Notes under the pieces: generated by a model
What the model saw: only the letters and a program-made list of their open reading frames with translations
The model's database searches: none
What the model was told of the DNA's origin: nothing
Source: Nioella aestuarii
GTDB lineage: Bacteria; Pseudomonadota; Alphaproteobacteria; Rhodobacterales; Rhodobacteraceae
Direction: 5' to 3'
NCBI RefSeq assembly: GCF_050896395.1
Contig: NZ_JBPBBA010000003.1
Coordinates: 141,920-205,919, forward strand
DNA length: 64,000 nucleotides
In this document: in pieces, positions 17,740 through 25,908 of the stretch
Position numbering within the stretch: the stretch's first letter is position 1
How the letters are laid out: every line of letters begins with the position of its first letter
Position numbers and translations under genes: made by a program

Positions 17740-18238
17740 CGGCGGCCACTTTCATCGAGATCATCTTATCGGGATTCGCGGGCGGCTCGCCCCGGACGAT
17801 CTTGTCCACATGTTCCATCCCCGACACCACGCGGCCATAGACGGTATATTGCCCGTTCAGGAAGTGGTTGTCCTTGAAGTTGATGAAGAACTGCGAATTC
17901 GCGGAATTGGGGTTCTGAGACCGGGCCGCGCCGATGGTGCCGCGATCATGGGGCAGCTTGGAGAATTCTGCCGGGACGTTGGGCTTGTCTGAGCCACCGG
18001 TTCCCGCAGCGCGGATATTCAGACCCTTGTCGGCATTGCCGTGGGCCACGTCACCTGTCTGGGCCATGAAGCCTTCGATCACCCGATGGAACACGACGCC
18101 ATCATAAGCGCCTTCGCGGGCCAGTTCCTTCATCCGTGCGCAATGCTGCGGGGCCACGTCAGGCAGCAGCTCGATGGTGACGGGGCCATCTTTCAGTTCG
18201 ATGATGATGGTGTTCTCGGGGTCTTTGATCTCGGCCAT
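17732..18238 (-). CDS. Cytoplasmic peptidyl-prolyl cis-trans isomerase (cyclophilin)
   Basis: 168 residues without a signal peptide, consisting almost only of a cyclophilin domain. It shows VVFHRVIEGFMAQTGDVAHG, NSANSQFFINF and GRVVSGMEHVDKI. It is the upstream member of a two-gene operon with the exported paralogue. Start MAEIKDPENT is preceded by GGAGAGCCCGAA. Function: folding of cytoplasmic proteins. Confidence 0.95.
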   Translation of the reverse strand: MAEIKDPENTIIIELKDGPVTIELLPDVAPQHCARMKELAREGAYDGVVFHRVIEGFMAQTGDVAHGNADKGLNIRAAGTGGSDKPNVPAEFSKLPHDRGTIGAARSQNPNSANSQFFINFKDNHFLNGQYTVYGRVVSGMEHVDKIVRGEPPANPDKMISMKVAADA

Positions 18239-18399
18239 TTCGGGCTCTCCTCAATTCAATATCGCTGAGGAACCTAGTGGTGTGGAAGGGAAAGGAAAAG
18301 GGGGTGCGTCGCCTGTTGCAACCTGTTGCGACGGAATCCGGTCTCGCTTGCGTGGAACAGTGTGACCGCGCACGGAACGAGAGCAAGAGGAGCCGCCTC

Positions 18400-18564
18400 A
18401 TGATCCTGCCCCATGTTGCCAGACAGATCGCCCAACCCAGCCTGATGCCCGTGGGCTTTGCCCTTGCGTTGGCCATTCTGGCCACCTTCGCAACGCTCAC
18501 CTCCGAAAGGCTGTGGGCGGCAGAAACCACTGAACAGCCCGCCCCGCAGGCGGTCCAGCGCTAA
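18400..18564 (+). CDS. Small single-helix membrane protein
   Basis: 54 residues starting MILPHVARQIAQPSLMPVGF, with one hydrophobic helix (LALAILATFATL) and a short polar tail (TEQPAPQAVQR). AAGAGGAGCC lies before the ATG at 18400. A longer frame exists upstream but lacks a ribosome site. It converges with the Hint gene. No family recognised; coding is supported by the ribosome site and amphipathic layout only. Confidence 0.5.
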   Translation: MILPHVARQIAQPSLMPVGFALALAILATFATLTSERLWAAETTEQPAPQAVQR

Positions 18565-18568
18565 GCGC

Positions 18569-18688
18569 TCAGGCCGCTGCGACGATCCCGATCTGGTGCC
18601 GGACAGAGGCCGGTAGCTGCCGGGCACTCATCGCGCGGGGAAAGGGCAGTTCGTCCATTTCAGGCACATCCCCGTAGAGCGCTTCGAA
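18569..18688 (-). pseudogene. Stranded C-terminus of the Hint protein beyond an amber codon
   Basis: Immediately after the TAG at 18689-18691 the same frame continues for 39 codons to a TGA. It encodes FEALYGDVPEMDELPFPRAM and SARQLP, which matches the normal C-terminal tail of Rhodobacteraceae Hint-domain proteins. This indicates a nonsense change within a once longer gene (a GAG-to-TAG change would do). Confidence 0.7.
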
Positions 18689-19444
18689 CTACTCGAAATT
18701 GTCGGATGTCCGGCGGCTCACGTTGTCGATAAAGGTTTCCGCAGGCGCACCGTTGGCGAGAATAATTTCGTGTTCCTCGGTCTCTATATGATAGACGGTG
18801 TAGCTTTGTCCCAGCTCTGACGAGGGAACATTGGTGATCGTGCTGCCGTTCACCAGCGCGCCGGCATGGCAAAGAACCCCGTCGATCAGCAGCGCGTGGT
18901 CTGCGGTGACAGTCAGGTCAGTGTGGGGCACACCGGCCCCAAGCGCGCCCGCCGCAACCCGCACCAACCTCCGGCCAGCATTGCGGTTGAAAGTCGGGAA
19001 GATTGTTTGACGACCGATCCATTTGACCGGAACCGGCCGACCGTCTGCCGAGAGAACCTCATCGCCGATCACAAGGTCTTCGACAACGCATTGGCCCGCC
19101 GCAGTCGCAATCTGCGTGCCGACGGCAAAGCACATAGGAAACGGCGCCCCTACGTTGATCGTTCCCGGCGAAATGTTATTGGGCAAGGGGTCGGTTGTTG
19201 TCGAGATTATCAGCAGTTCAGCAAAGATATCCGTTGTCTGAAAGACCGGATAGGTCAGCCCGCCGATCTCGATCGTGCCGTAATAGACAGTCGGAAAAAG
19301 AAGGGCAGGCGACGGGCCGGCCTCACCTGCATCGAATTCATCATCGTCGTTTACGTCAGTTACGGTTCCGCCGGTGGTGCTGCCGTGGAGTTGGCTTCCT
19401 GATGCTGAGTATGCCCACTGTGACGCGAAAGTGTAGTCACCCAT
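18689..19444 (-). CDS. Hint-domain protein, C-terminus cut by in-frame TAG
   Basis: 251 residues from the ATG at 19444, which has GGAAAGG upstream; a start at 19522 is also open. The Hint domain starts at CFAVGTQIATAAGQCVVEDL, with the typical block GDEVLSADGRPVPVKWIGRQ and DHALLIDGVLCHAGALVNG, as in the Hint modules found in many Rhodobacteraceae secreted proteins. The N-terminal 110 residues are low in charge and contain an acidic loop (DVNDDDEFDAGEAG). Reading beyond the stop restores the usual family tail, so the protein is truncated by 39 residues or the gene is decaying. Self-splicing is not claimed. Confidence 0.8.
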   Translation of the reverse strand: MGDYTFASQWAYSASGSQLHGSTTGGTVTDVNDDDEFDAGEAGPSPALLFPTVYYGTIEIGGLTYPVFQTTDIFAELLIISTTTDPLPNNISPGTINVGAPFPMCFAVGTQIATAAGQCVVEDLVIGDEVLSADGRPVPVKWIGRQTIFPTFNRNAGRRLVRVAAGALGAGVPHTDLTVTADHALLIDGVLCHAGALVNGSTITNVPSSELGQSYTVYHIETEEHEIILANGAPAETFIDNVSRRTSDNFE

Positions 19445-19534
19445 AAACGCCTTTCCACATCCGCTTCGGGCTACTTCACCCACATACATCATATTCTGCG
19501 ATGAATATGCGCGAACCAGCACAAAGTCAACGGG

Positions 19535-20032
19535 TTATTCGGGCAGGAACCTGTCCTGCAAGGCCGTCAGAACCGGAGGTGTTACGAAATGCGACACGTC
19601 GCCACCAAGCCGGGCGATTTCCTTGACCAGTTTCGACGCAATCGCCTGGTGCTGCGCGTCGGCCATCAGGAAGACGGTCTCGATTTCCGGGTCGAGCTTT
19701 CGGTTCATGCCAACCATCTGAAATTCATACTCGAAATCGGCCACGGCGCGCAGTCCCCGGACGATCACCTGCGCACCCACATCCCGGGCGCAGTCGATCA
19801 GCAGGTTTTCAAATGGATGAGCAACGATCTCGGTTCCGGTCTTCTCCGTCAGATAGGCGCATTCGGCCTCGACCATGGCCAAACGCTCTTCCAAGGAAAA
19901 CATCGGCCCCTTGTCGCGGTTGATGGCAACACCGATCACAAGACGGTCAACGAGCGAGCAAGCGCGGCGGATAATGTCGATATGCCCGAGCGTGATCGGA
20001 TCGAAGGTTCCCGGATACAGGCCAATGCGCAT
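19535..20032 (-). CDS. coaD: Phosphopantetheine adenylyltransferase
   Basis: 165-residue enzyme of coenzyme A synthesis that joins 4'-phosphopantetheine and ATP to give dephospho-CoA. The nucleotidyltransferase motif GTFDPITLGH is at 9-18, and the C-terminal AIASKLVKEIARLGGDVSHF corresponds to the usual ISSS-x-x-R/K region. RGLRAVADFEYEFQM is also typical. The ATG at 20032 is supported by GGAAAGG and by the family N-terminus MRIGLYPGTFDP; the longer reading is unlikely. Confidence 0.96.
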   Translation of the reverse strand: MRIGLYPGTFDPITLGHIDIIRRACSLVDRLVIGVAINRDKGPMFSLEERLAMVEAECAYLTEKTGTEIVAHPFENLLIDCARDVGAQVIVRGLRAVADFEYEFQMVGMNRKLDPEIETVFLMADAQHQAIASKLVKEIARLGGDVSHFVTPPVLTALQDRFLPE

Positions 20033-20138
20033 GGGTGGTCCCTTTCCATCCCGCAAGAATTTGGCGGCACGCAACAATATTGCGCACTGCATTGCAACCC
20101 CTTCCGGGTTATTGCCTTTGCATCTGCGGCAATTGGGG

Positions 20139-20573
20139 TCAGAACCCCTTGATCATGCCTTCCAGTGCTTCTTTCTCCATGGAAAGCTCTGCAAGCTGCG
20201 CCTTGACCACATCTCCGATGGAAATCAGGCCGACCATTTCATCGCCTTCCATGACGGGCATATGGCGGAAACGGCCTTGCGTCATTTTACCCAGAACATC
20301 TTCCGATGTGTCCGCTGCACTGCAGGTGATGATCTCAGAGGTCATGACCTCGTCAACGCTGTCGGTCATGCAGGACACGCCCCGCTTGCCAAGTTCGCGC
20401 ACGATGTCGCGTTCAGAAAGGATACCGGCCAGCGACTTTCCGTCGGGCGAAACAACCACGGTCCCAATGCGTTTGCCGGATAGCATCTCAGCCGCGTCCC
20501 CGATGGTCGACCCCGGTTTGATCGTGACAACGCCCTGATCCGGTTTGGACTTGAGAATTTGCTGAACCAGCAT
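20139..20573 (-). CDS. CBS-domain protein
   Basis: 144 residues forming one tandem pair of CBS domains (a Bateman module) and nothing else. Segments TIGDAAEMLSGKRIGTVVV and GILSERDIVRELGK mark CBS1; DVLGKMTQGRFRHMPVM and GLISIGDVVKAQL mark CBS2. Such stand-alone proteins usually bind adenine nucleotides. The ATG at 20573 has GGAGG seven bases upstream. It is followed upstream by the LysR gene on the same strand with a short gap. Confidence 0.9.
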   Translation of the reverse strand: MLVQQILKSKPDQGVVTIKPGSTIGDAAEMLSGKRIGTVVVSPDGKSLAGILSERDIVRELGKRGVSCMTDSVDEVMTSEIITCSAADTSEDVLGKMTQGRFRHMPVMEGDEMVGLISIGDVVKAQLAELSMEKEALEGMIKGF

Positions 20574-20635
20574 CGCGGCCTCCATTTTGCGTGGCTTGTG
20601 ATTGGGTTCAGCGTCCCCCCTTAAGATAGGCCGTG

Positions 20636-21535
20636 TCAAGCGTCGTGACGGGCCAGATCCTCCAATCGCGCAATTTCAGCCCGCATTCCCTGCGCCAGTG
20701 CCCGTGCAAATCTGTTAAGACGTTCCGATCCCCGGTCAGAAGCGTGGCGCACCAGATAAAAAGTGCGGGTCAGCGACACCTGATCGCGTAGAACCAGCCT
20801 GAGTTCGGGCGCGAAGGGCATGGCAAAGTCATGGGCAATGCCGATGCCGCGCCGGGTGCGCATCAGCATGAGCTGCACGGAAAAGGAATTGGACGCCAGA
20901 TCCACGCGCGACACTCCGATGGAGGATAGATAGTCGAGCTCCTGATCGAAGATCATATCCTGAATATAGCCGATGACCGGACGCCCTTTGAGGTCATCCA
21001 AGCTGCGGATATCGGCTGAAATCTCTTTTGGCACCGCCAGATGCAAGTGATAGTCGGCCACTTTCTGCACGGTCAGGCGTCCGGTCTGGGGCGGACTGAC
21101 GGTGATCGCCATGTCTGCTTCTCGCTTGGACAGATTGACGACGCGCGGCAATGCGAGGATCTGGATCTCCAGATCGGGGTTCTGTTCCCTGATCTGGGCG
21201 CAGACCTGCGGCAGAAGGAAATTGGCCGACCCGTCCGGCGCACCGATCCTGATGGTGCCCGACAACCCCTCATCGGCCCCCGTCACAGCGCCCTGACCCG
21301 CTGTCAACGCGGCCTCAGCCACCTCCAGCGGTTCCAGCATTCGTTCGCCGGCCTCGGTCAATGCATAGCCTTGCGGGGATTTCGCGAAGAGAATGGCGCC
21401 GAGCGATGCCTCCAACCGCGAAATCCGGCGCCCAACCGTGGCCGGATCCATGCGCAGCTCTTGGCCTGCCCGGCTGAGACTTTCAGCTCGTGCAACCGCC
21501 AGGAACACCCGCAGATCATCCCAGTTCTGTGTCAT
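20636..21535 (-). CDS. LysR family transcriptional regulator
   Basis: 299 residues. The N-terminal winged helix-turn-helix (WDDLRVFLAVARAESLSRAG, then MDPATVGRRISRLEASLGA) resembles the LysR subgroup with an MDPATV recognition helix, followed by a substrate-binding domain (RIGAPDGSANFLLPQV). It is divergent from mmsA with 120 bases between starts and a palindrome in the gap. A role in controlling mmsA is a reasonable inference. Confidence 0.9.
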   Translation of the reverse strand: MTQNWDDLRVFLAVARAESLSRAGQELRMDPATVGRRISRLEASLGAILFAKSPQGYALTEAGERMLEPLEVAEAALTAGQGAVTGADEGLSGTIRIGAPDGSANFLLPQVCAQIREQNPDLEIQILALPRVVNLSKREADMAITVSPPQTGRLTVQKVADYHLHLAVPKEISADIRSLDDLKGRPVIGYIQDMIFDQELDYLSSIGVSRVDLASNSFSVQLMLMRTRRGIGIAHDFAMPFAPELRLVLRDQVSLTRTFYLVRHASDRGSERLNRFARALAQGMRAEIARLEDLARHDA

Positions 21536-21553
21536 GACAGGGGTTTACCGTCA

Positions 21554-21571
21554 TTTTGCAAAAATGCAAAA
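21554..21571. promoter_or_regulatory. Palindrome between LysR gene and mmsA
   Basis: TTTTGCA-AAAA-TGCAAAA is a perfect inverted repeat 19 bases from the LysR start codon, with the T-N11-A form of LysR binding sites. It is the likely operator for autoregulation and for mmsA activation. Confidence 0.5.
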
Positions 21572-21654
21572 CGATTTTGAAAACCTGCCCCTTTGTGGCG
21601 CAGGAATGCAAGACTATAATGCGCTCAAAGTTTATGGAGATGAGGAGAGGTTCC

Positions 21655-23154
21655 ATGGAAGAACTCGGTCACTGGATCAACGGCAAGCGCGTGGCAGGCA
21701 CGTCGGGGCGTTTTGCCGATGTCTACAACCCGGCCACCGGCGAGGTGCAGGCCAAGGTTGCGCTCGCGTCCAAGGAAGAACTGGACAGCGCCATTGCGGA
21801 TGCCGCCGAGGCACAGAAAGCATGGGGTGCCACCAACCCGCAGCGCCGCGCGCGGGTGATGATGAAGCTTGTGGGCCTGCTGAACCGCGACATGGACAAG
21901 CTGGCCGAGGCGCTGAGCCGCGAACATGGCAAGACCTTCCCCGACGCGAAAGGTGACGTGCAGCGCGGGCTTGAAGTGATCGAATTCTGCATCGGTGCAC
22001 CGCAGATGCTGAAAGGTGAATTCACCGACAGCGCCGGCCCCGGCATCGACATGTATTCCATGCGCCAGCCTTTGGGCGTTGTCGCGGGCATCACCCCGTT
22101 CAACTTCCCTGCCATGATCCCGCTGTGGAAGATGGGCCCCGCCCTGTCGTCTGGCAACGCAATGATCCTGAAGCCGTCCGAGCGTGACCCCTCCGTTCCG
22201 CTGATGCTGGCAGAGCTGTGCCAGGAAGCGGGCCTGCCCGATGGCGTGTTGCAGGTTGTGAACGGCGACAAGGAAGCGGTGGATGGCATCCTCGATTCCG
22301 AAGTCATTCAGGCCGTGGGCTTCGTCGGCTCCACCCCGATTGCACAGTACATTTACGAACGTGCAGCCGCGACCGGCAAGCGCGCGCAGTGCTTCGGCGG
22401 CGCCAAGAACCACATGATCATCATGCCTGACGCCGATCTCGATCAGGCTGCCGATGCGCTGGTGGGTGCCGGTTACGGCGCGGCGGGCGAACGCTGCATG
22501 GCCATTTCGGTGGCCGTTCCCGTTGGCGAGGAAACCGCTGACCGGCTGATCGAAAAGCTGGTGCCGCGCATCGAAAAGCTGAAGGTCGGCCCCTACACGG
22601 CGGGTGACGCTGTCGACTACGGCCCCGTCGTGACCGCCGCCGCCAAGGCCAATATCGAACGTCTGGTGCAATCCGGCGTCGATCAGGGTGCGGAGCTGGT
22701 TGTCGATGGTCGCGGCTTCAGCCTGCAAGGCTATGAGGACGGGTTCTTTGTCGGACCGCACCTCTTTGACCGTGTCACCCCCGACATGGACATCTACAAG
22801 ACCGAGATCTTCGGGCCGGTCCTGTCCACCGTGCGCGCCGGGTCCTATGAAGAGGCCATCGGCCTTGCGATCAGCCACGAATATGGCAACGGCACCGCGA
22901 TCTTCACCCGCGACGGCGACACCGCGCGTGACTTCGCCAACCGGATCAATATCGGTATGGTCGGCATCAACGTCCCGATCCCGGTGCCGCTGGCCTACCA
23001 CACCTTCGGCGGCTGGAAAAAGTCGGGCTTTGGCGATCTGAACCAGCACGGGCCGGATGGCTTCCGCTTCTATACGCGCACCAAAACCATCACCTCGCGC
23101 TGGCCCTCGGGCATCAAGGAAGGTGGCGAGTTCAACTTTAAAGCGATGGAATGA
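21655..23154 (+). CDS. mmsA: Methylmalonate-semialdehyde dehydrogenase (CoA-acylating)
   Basis: 499-residue NAD-dependent aldehyde dehydrogenase that converts (methyl)malonate semialdehyde to propionyl- or acetyl-CoA, the last step of valine degradation. Characteristic are NFPAMIPLWKMGPAL, the nucleotide-binding GFVGSTPIAQYIYERA, and catalytic C281 in GAAGERCMAIS. The ATG at 21655 is chosen because GAGGAGAGGTTCC precedes it and family proteins start with MEELGHWINGK-like sequence. A terminator follows. Genes for the earlier valine steps are at 25.9-29.0 kb. Confidence 0.96.
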   Translation: MEELGHWINGKRVAGTSGRFADVYNPATGEVQAKVALASKEELDSAIADAAEAQKAWGATNPQRRARVMMKLVGLLNRDMDKLAEALSREHGKTFPDAKGDVQRGLEVIEFCIGAPQMLKGEFTDSAGPGIDMYSMRQPLGVVAGITPFNFPAMIPLWKMGPALSSGNAMILKPSERDPSVPLMLAELCQEAGLPDGVLQVVNGDKEAVDGILDSEVIQAVGFVGSTPIAQYIYERAAATGKRAQCFGGAKNHMIIMPDADLDQAADALVGAGYGAAGERCMAISVAVPVGEETADRLIEKLVPRIEKLKVGPYTAGDAVDYGPVVTAAAKANIERLVQSGVDQGAELVVDGRGFSLQGYEDGFFVGPHLFDRVTPDMDIYKTEIFGPVLSTVRAGSYEEAIGLAISHEYGNGTAIFTRDGDTARDFANRINIGMVGINVPIPVPLAYHTFGGWKKSGFGDLNQHGPDGFRFYTRTKTITSRWPSGIKEGGEFNFKAME

Positions 23155-23181
23155 CGCTACGAGACCTCTGGTAATCTTCGT

Positions 23182-23216
23182 GAATGCCCGGCTATTGTCG
23201 GGCATTCTTTCTTTTT
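23182..23216 (+). terminator. Rho-independent terminator of mmsA
   Basis: Perfect nine-base stem GAATGCCCG / CGGGCATTC (loop of eight) followed by TTTCTTTTT. It lies 27 bases after the mmsA stop. An ATG inside this hairpin is therefore not a credible start. Confidence 0.9.
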
Positions 23217-23234
23217 GAAGAAGGGGGTTGCGGT

Positions 23235-23654
23235 GTGCCAGTGAGTTTCAGGATTCTCTCGGAGCGTGGCCTCGTCTTCGTGCGCTACACCGGGTTTGCG
23301 CGTCTGGATGAAAGCTTTGAGGTCTTCGGCCAGTACGCCGCCCATCCGGATTTTAGACCGGGACAGAAACAACTGGTGGATCTGTCGGGCGTGACCGGGC
23401 TGGAAAAGGATTACGTCAAGCTTTTCGCCCTTCAGGCCCGAAAGGCGGATGTGTTTCTTGGATCCGGCGCACAGACCTTGCTGGATTACTATGCCCCCAC
23501 ACCTCTATCACTGGATTTAGCGGAAACGATCCTGAGATCCTGGGAGCCATCTGGCGCGGTGATCCCACTTATCCAGCAGGACGAGCAGGAGGCTCTGCAA
23601 CTGCTGGGTCAACCAGAGCGCAGTTTCGAGGAACTGCTGCAAGCTGCCCGTTAA
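23235..23654 (+). CDS. Protein of unknown function (SpoIIAA/STAS-like size)
   Basis: 139 residues from GTG at 23235, preceded by AAGAAGGGGG. An ATG at 23184 would fall within the mmsA terminator and give an unnatural N-terminus. The sequence (MPVSFRILSERGLVFVRYTG, later LVDLSGVTGLEKDYVKLF) has the alternating strand and helix pattern of SpoIIAA/STAS-like domains, a weak guess. No signal peptide. Function unknown. Confidence 0.7.
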   Translation: MPVSFRILSERGLVFVRYTGFARLDESFEVFGQYAAHPDFRPGQKQLVDLSGVTGLEKDYVKLFALQARKADVFLGSGAQTLLDYYAPTPLSLDLAETILRSWEPSGAVIPLIQQDEQEALQLLGQPERSFEELLQAAR

Positions 23655-23665
23655 CACGAAGAATA

Positions 23666-23689
23666 GGCCCGCCTGCGAACAGACGGGCC
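23666..23689 (+). terminator. Possible terminator hairpin
   Basis: GGCCCGCCTG-CGAA-CAGACGGGCC forms a ten-base stem with one mismatch and a tight loop, 12 bases after the preceding stop codon. There is no T-run, so it is a weak candidate. Confidence 0.4.
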
Positions 23690-23876
23690 GAGCGGTGCTG
23701 AAATTCTTTGACGAGCGCCGCAAATGCTGCGGCTTTCACAGACTGGATATCTGTCTGTCGTTTGACACTGGTCATCGGTTCAAAACTGGCCGGGACTGTC
23801 GGCCAAAAGCAACCGATGGTTGATTTACGGCCGACATACTGCAAGCGTGGAACCATTCACCATCAGGAGATTACCC

Positions 23877-24206
23877 ATGACCATACTGACCCGCCGCACC
23901 ACCCTTGCCGGGCTGCTGGCCACTCCACTCGCCCTGATCGCAGGCCGATCGCGCGCCGCGACACATGCGGTGACCATCGAAGGCTTTGCCTTTTCGCCTG
24001 CCGACCTGACAGCCGCCGTCGGCGACACCATCACCGTCACCAATAACGACGGCGCCCCGCACACGCTGACCGCCGATGACGGCAGTTTCGACACCGGGCG
24101 CCTGAACCGTGGCGAAAGCGCCGAGATCACGCTGAGTTCTGCCGGTAGCTTTCCTTACAAATGCGCCTTCCACCCGAATATGCGGGGCACGATCACGGTC
24201 AGCTAG
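23877..24206 (+). CDS. Exported cupredoxin (plastocyanin/amicyanin-like)
   Basis: 109 residues. The signal peptide carries a twin-arginine-like TRRTTLAGLLATPLAL segment and ends near SRAA, so export folded via Tat is possible. The mature cupredoxin domain has the type-1 copper ligands: His in DGAPHTLTADDG, then Cys, His and Met in YKCAFHPNMRG. It should act as a small periplasmic electron carrier or copper protein. CAGGAGATTACCC precedes the ATG. It converges with a small exported gene, only nine bases apart. Confidence 0.9.
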   Translation: MTILTRRTTLAGLLATPLALIAGRSRAATHAVTIEGFAFSPADLTAAVGDTITVTNNDGAPHTLTADDGSFDTGRLNRGESAEITLSSAGSFPYKCAFHPNMRGTITVS

Positions 24207-24215
24207 ACCGCTGCG

Positions 24216-24545
24216 TTAACCGCAAGGCAACGGTTGCAGAGGTAGGGTCATGCTGTAATCCAGCAGGCCCCAGCTTTGGCTGAGCATGGCCGCCCGCGAA
24301 CATCCAAGATTGACCGACCCCTGAAAATCCACCTCCAGCAGGTTGCACGTCACGCCCGGACCATCGCCGCTGGCGTCTCTTGTCGCCTGAGATACGACGA
24401 GAACGTTGTAGCCGAAACTTGCCAGAAAATCGGGATGGCTACAGGCGTGCCAGTATTGGATGTTCATAAGATCTTGCACCGATTGGGCTTGCGCCGTCAC
24501 AGGAAGCACAGCCGACAAGATGGCTGAAAGCAGGACTCGTCTCAT
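24216..24545 (-). CDS. Small exported cysteine-containing protein
   Basis: 109 residues: signal peptide MRRVLLSAILSAVLPVTAQA and an 88-residue mature domain with four cysteines (WHACSHPDF, GVTCNLLEV, NLGCSRAAM, LPCG-end) that may form two disulfides. It faces the cupredoxin gene. No family recognised. Confidence 0.7.
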   Translation of the reverse strand: MRRVLLSAILSAVLPVTAQAQSVQDLMNIQYWHACSHPDFLASFGYNVLVVSQATRDASGDGPGVTCNLLEVDFQGSVNLGCSRAAMLSQSWGLLDYSMTLPLQPLPCG

Positions 24546-24690
24546 TTTTTCCCCCAGTTCATGGCTCTGAGAATGGCATGGATCTTATCATATAAGGGGC
24601 TATACGCGGCCGATTTCCCTCTGCTTGCCCTTTTTCCTTGGAATTCGCAGCGGTTGCCTGCTTTGCTGGACCGAAATAGCGGAGGACACA

Positions 24691-25824
24691 ATGGCACCCA
24701 AAGAGCCCCCCTTCTCTCTCGGGATCGAGGAAGAATATCTGTTGGTCGATCAGACCAGCTGTGACCTGGTCGAAGCCCCCAAAGAGCTGATGGACGCCTG
24801 CGTTGCCGAACTGGAAGGCCAGGTCAGCCCGGAATTCCTACAATGCCAGATCGAAATCGGCACACGTGTCTGTGCAAACATTGCCGAGGCGCGAGAGGAT
24901 CTGAAGCGTCTGCGCTCTACCGTATCCCGCGTTGCGGACGCCTACGGCCTGTCGCCAATTGCCGTGTCCTGCCACCCGTTTGCCGATTGGAAGAACCAGC
25001 ACCACACCGATAAGGACCGCTATAATGCGCTGGCCCGCGATCTGGGTGGTGTGGTGAACCGGATGCTGATCTGCGGGATGCATGTGCATGTCGGTCTTGG
25101 GACCGACGATCTGCGCAATGACCTGATGGGGCAGCTATCGTATTTCCTGCCGCATCTCTTGGCGCTGTCGGCATCCTCGCCCTTCTGGCAAGGGCGCGAT
25201 ACCAAGCTTGCCTCCTACCGGCTGACGGTCTTCGACAATCTGCCCCGCACCGGGTTACCGCCGTCTTTCCCGTCTTTTGCCGATTACGAACGCACCGTGG
25301 ATGTGCTGGTTGACCTCGGCATAATCGAGGACAGCTCCAAGATCTGGTGGGATCTGCGCCCGTCAGCGCGCTTTCCGACGCTTGAAACCCGCATCTGTGA
25401 CGTGAACCCACGGCTGGAAGACACGCTGACCCTGGCCGCGATGATTCAGAGCCTGTCGCGGATGCTCTTCCGTCTGCGGGGCCTCAACCAGCGCTGGCGG
25501 CTTTATGATGCCTTCCTGATCGAGGAAAACCGCTGGCGGGCACAGCGCTATGGCACGTCGGAAGGTCTTATCGACTTCGGCAAGAGGGAGATATTGCCGA
25601 TGGCCGAGCTGATCGAGGACATCATTGAATTGACCGCTGAGGACGCCGCCTATCTGGGCTGCAACGCCGAACTGGACCGCGCCCGCGACATGGTTGCGCG
25701 TGGAACCTCCTCTGACCGCCAGCGCGCAGTGCTCGCCGCATCAGAGGCCGCCGGAAAACCCCATGACGAAGCCATGCGCGACGTTGTGCGCCACCTGATC
25801 GAGGAATTTCACGCGGATTTGTGA
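24691..25824 (+). CDS. Carboxylate-amine ligase, GCS2 family (YbdK-like)
   Basis: 377-residue ATP-dependent ligase of the glutamate-cysteine ligase type 2 family. The opening GIEEEYLLVD and the segments CGMHVHVGLGTDD (metal-binding histidines), WWDLRPSARFPTLETRICDV and the ATP-site Arg/Glu pattern are characteristic. YbdK-like members have weak glutamate-cysteine ligase activity and unclear physiological substrates. The ATG at 24691 follows GCGGAGGACACA and gives the family start MAPKEPPFSLG. Confidence 0.92.
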   Translation: MAPKEPPFSLGIEEEYLLVDQTSCDLVEAPKELMDACVAELEGQVSPEFLQCQIEIGTRVCANIAEAREDLKRLRSTVSRVADAYGLSPIAVSCHPFADWKNQHHTDKDRYNALARDLGGVVNRMLICGMHVHVGLGTDDLRNDLMGQLSYFLPHLLALSASSPFWQGRDTKLASYRLTVFDNLPRTGLPPSFPSFADYERTVDVLVDLGIIEDSSKIWWDLRPSARFPTLETRICDVNPRLEDTLTLAAMIQSLSRMLFRLRGLNQRWRLYDAFLIEENRWRAQRYGTSEGLIDFGKREILPMAELIEDIIELTAEDAAYLGCNAELDRARDMVARGTSSDRQRAVLAASEAAGKPHDEAMRDVVRHLIEEFHADL

Positions 25825-25908
25825 CGCAGCGGCCCGCCTTGCAAAAGTCTTGCAAGAATTGGTAATTAAACAAGCGTTCAATTCCAAGCTGCACCGGGAG
25901 GAGCCCCC

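Noticed and set aside
21625..23205. A 526-codon open frame opposite mmsA
   Set aside because: Low-complexity His/Arg-rich translation and complete overlap with a well-supported dehydrogenase.
23184..23234. ATG at 23184 as the start of the unknown protein after mmsA
   Set aside because: It lies in the stem of the mmsA terminator; GTG at 23235 with a good ribosome site is better.
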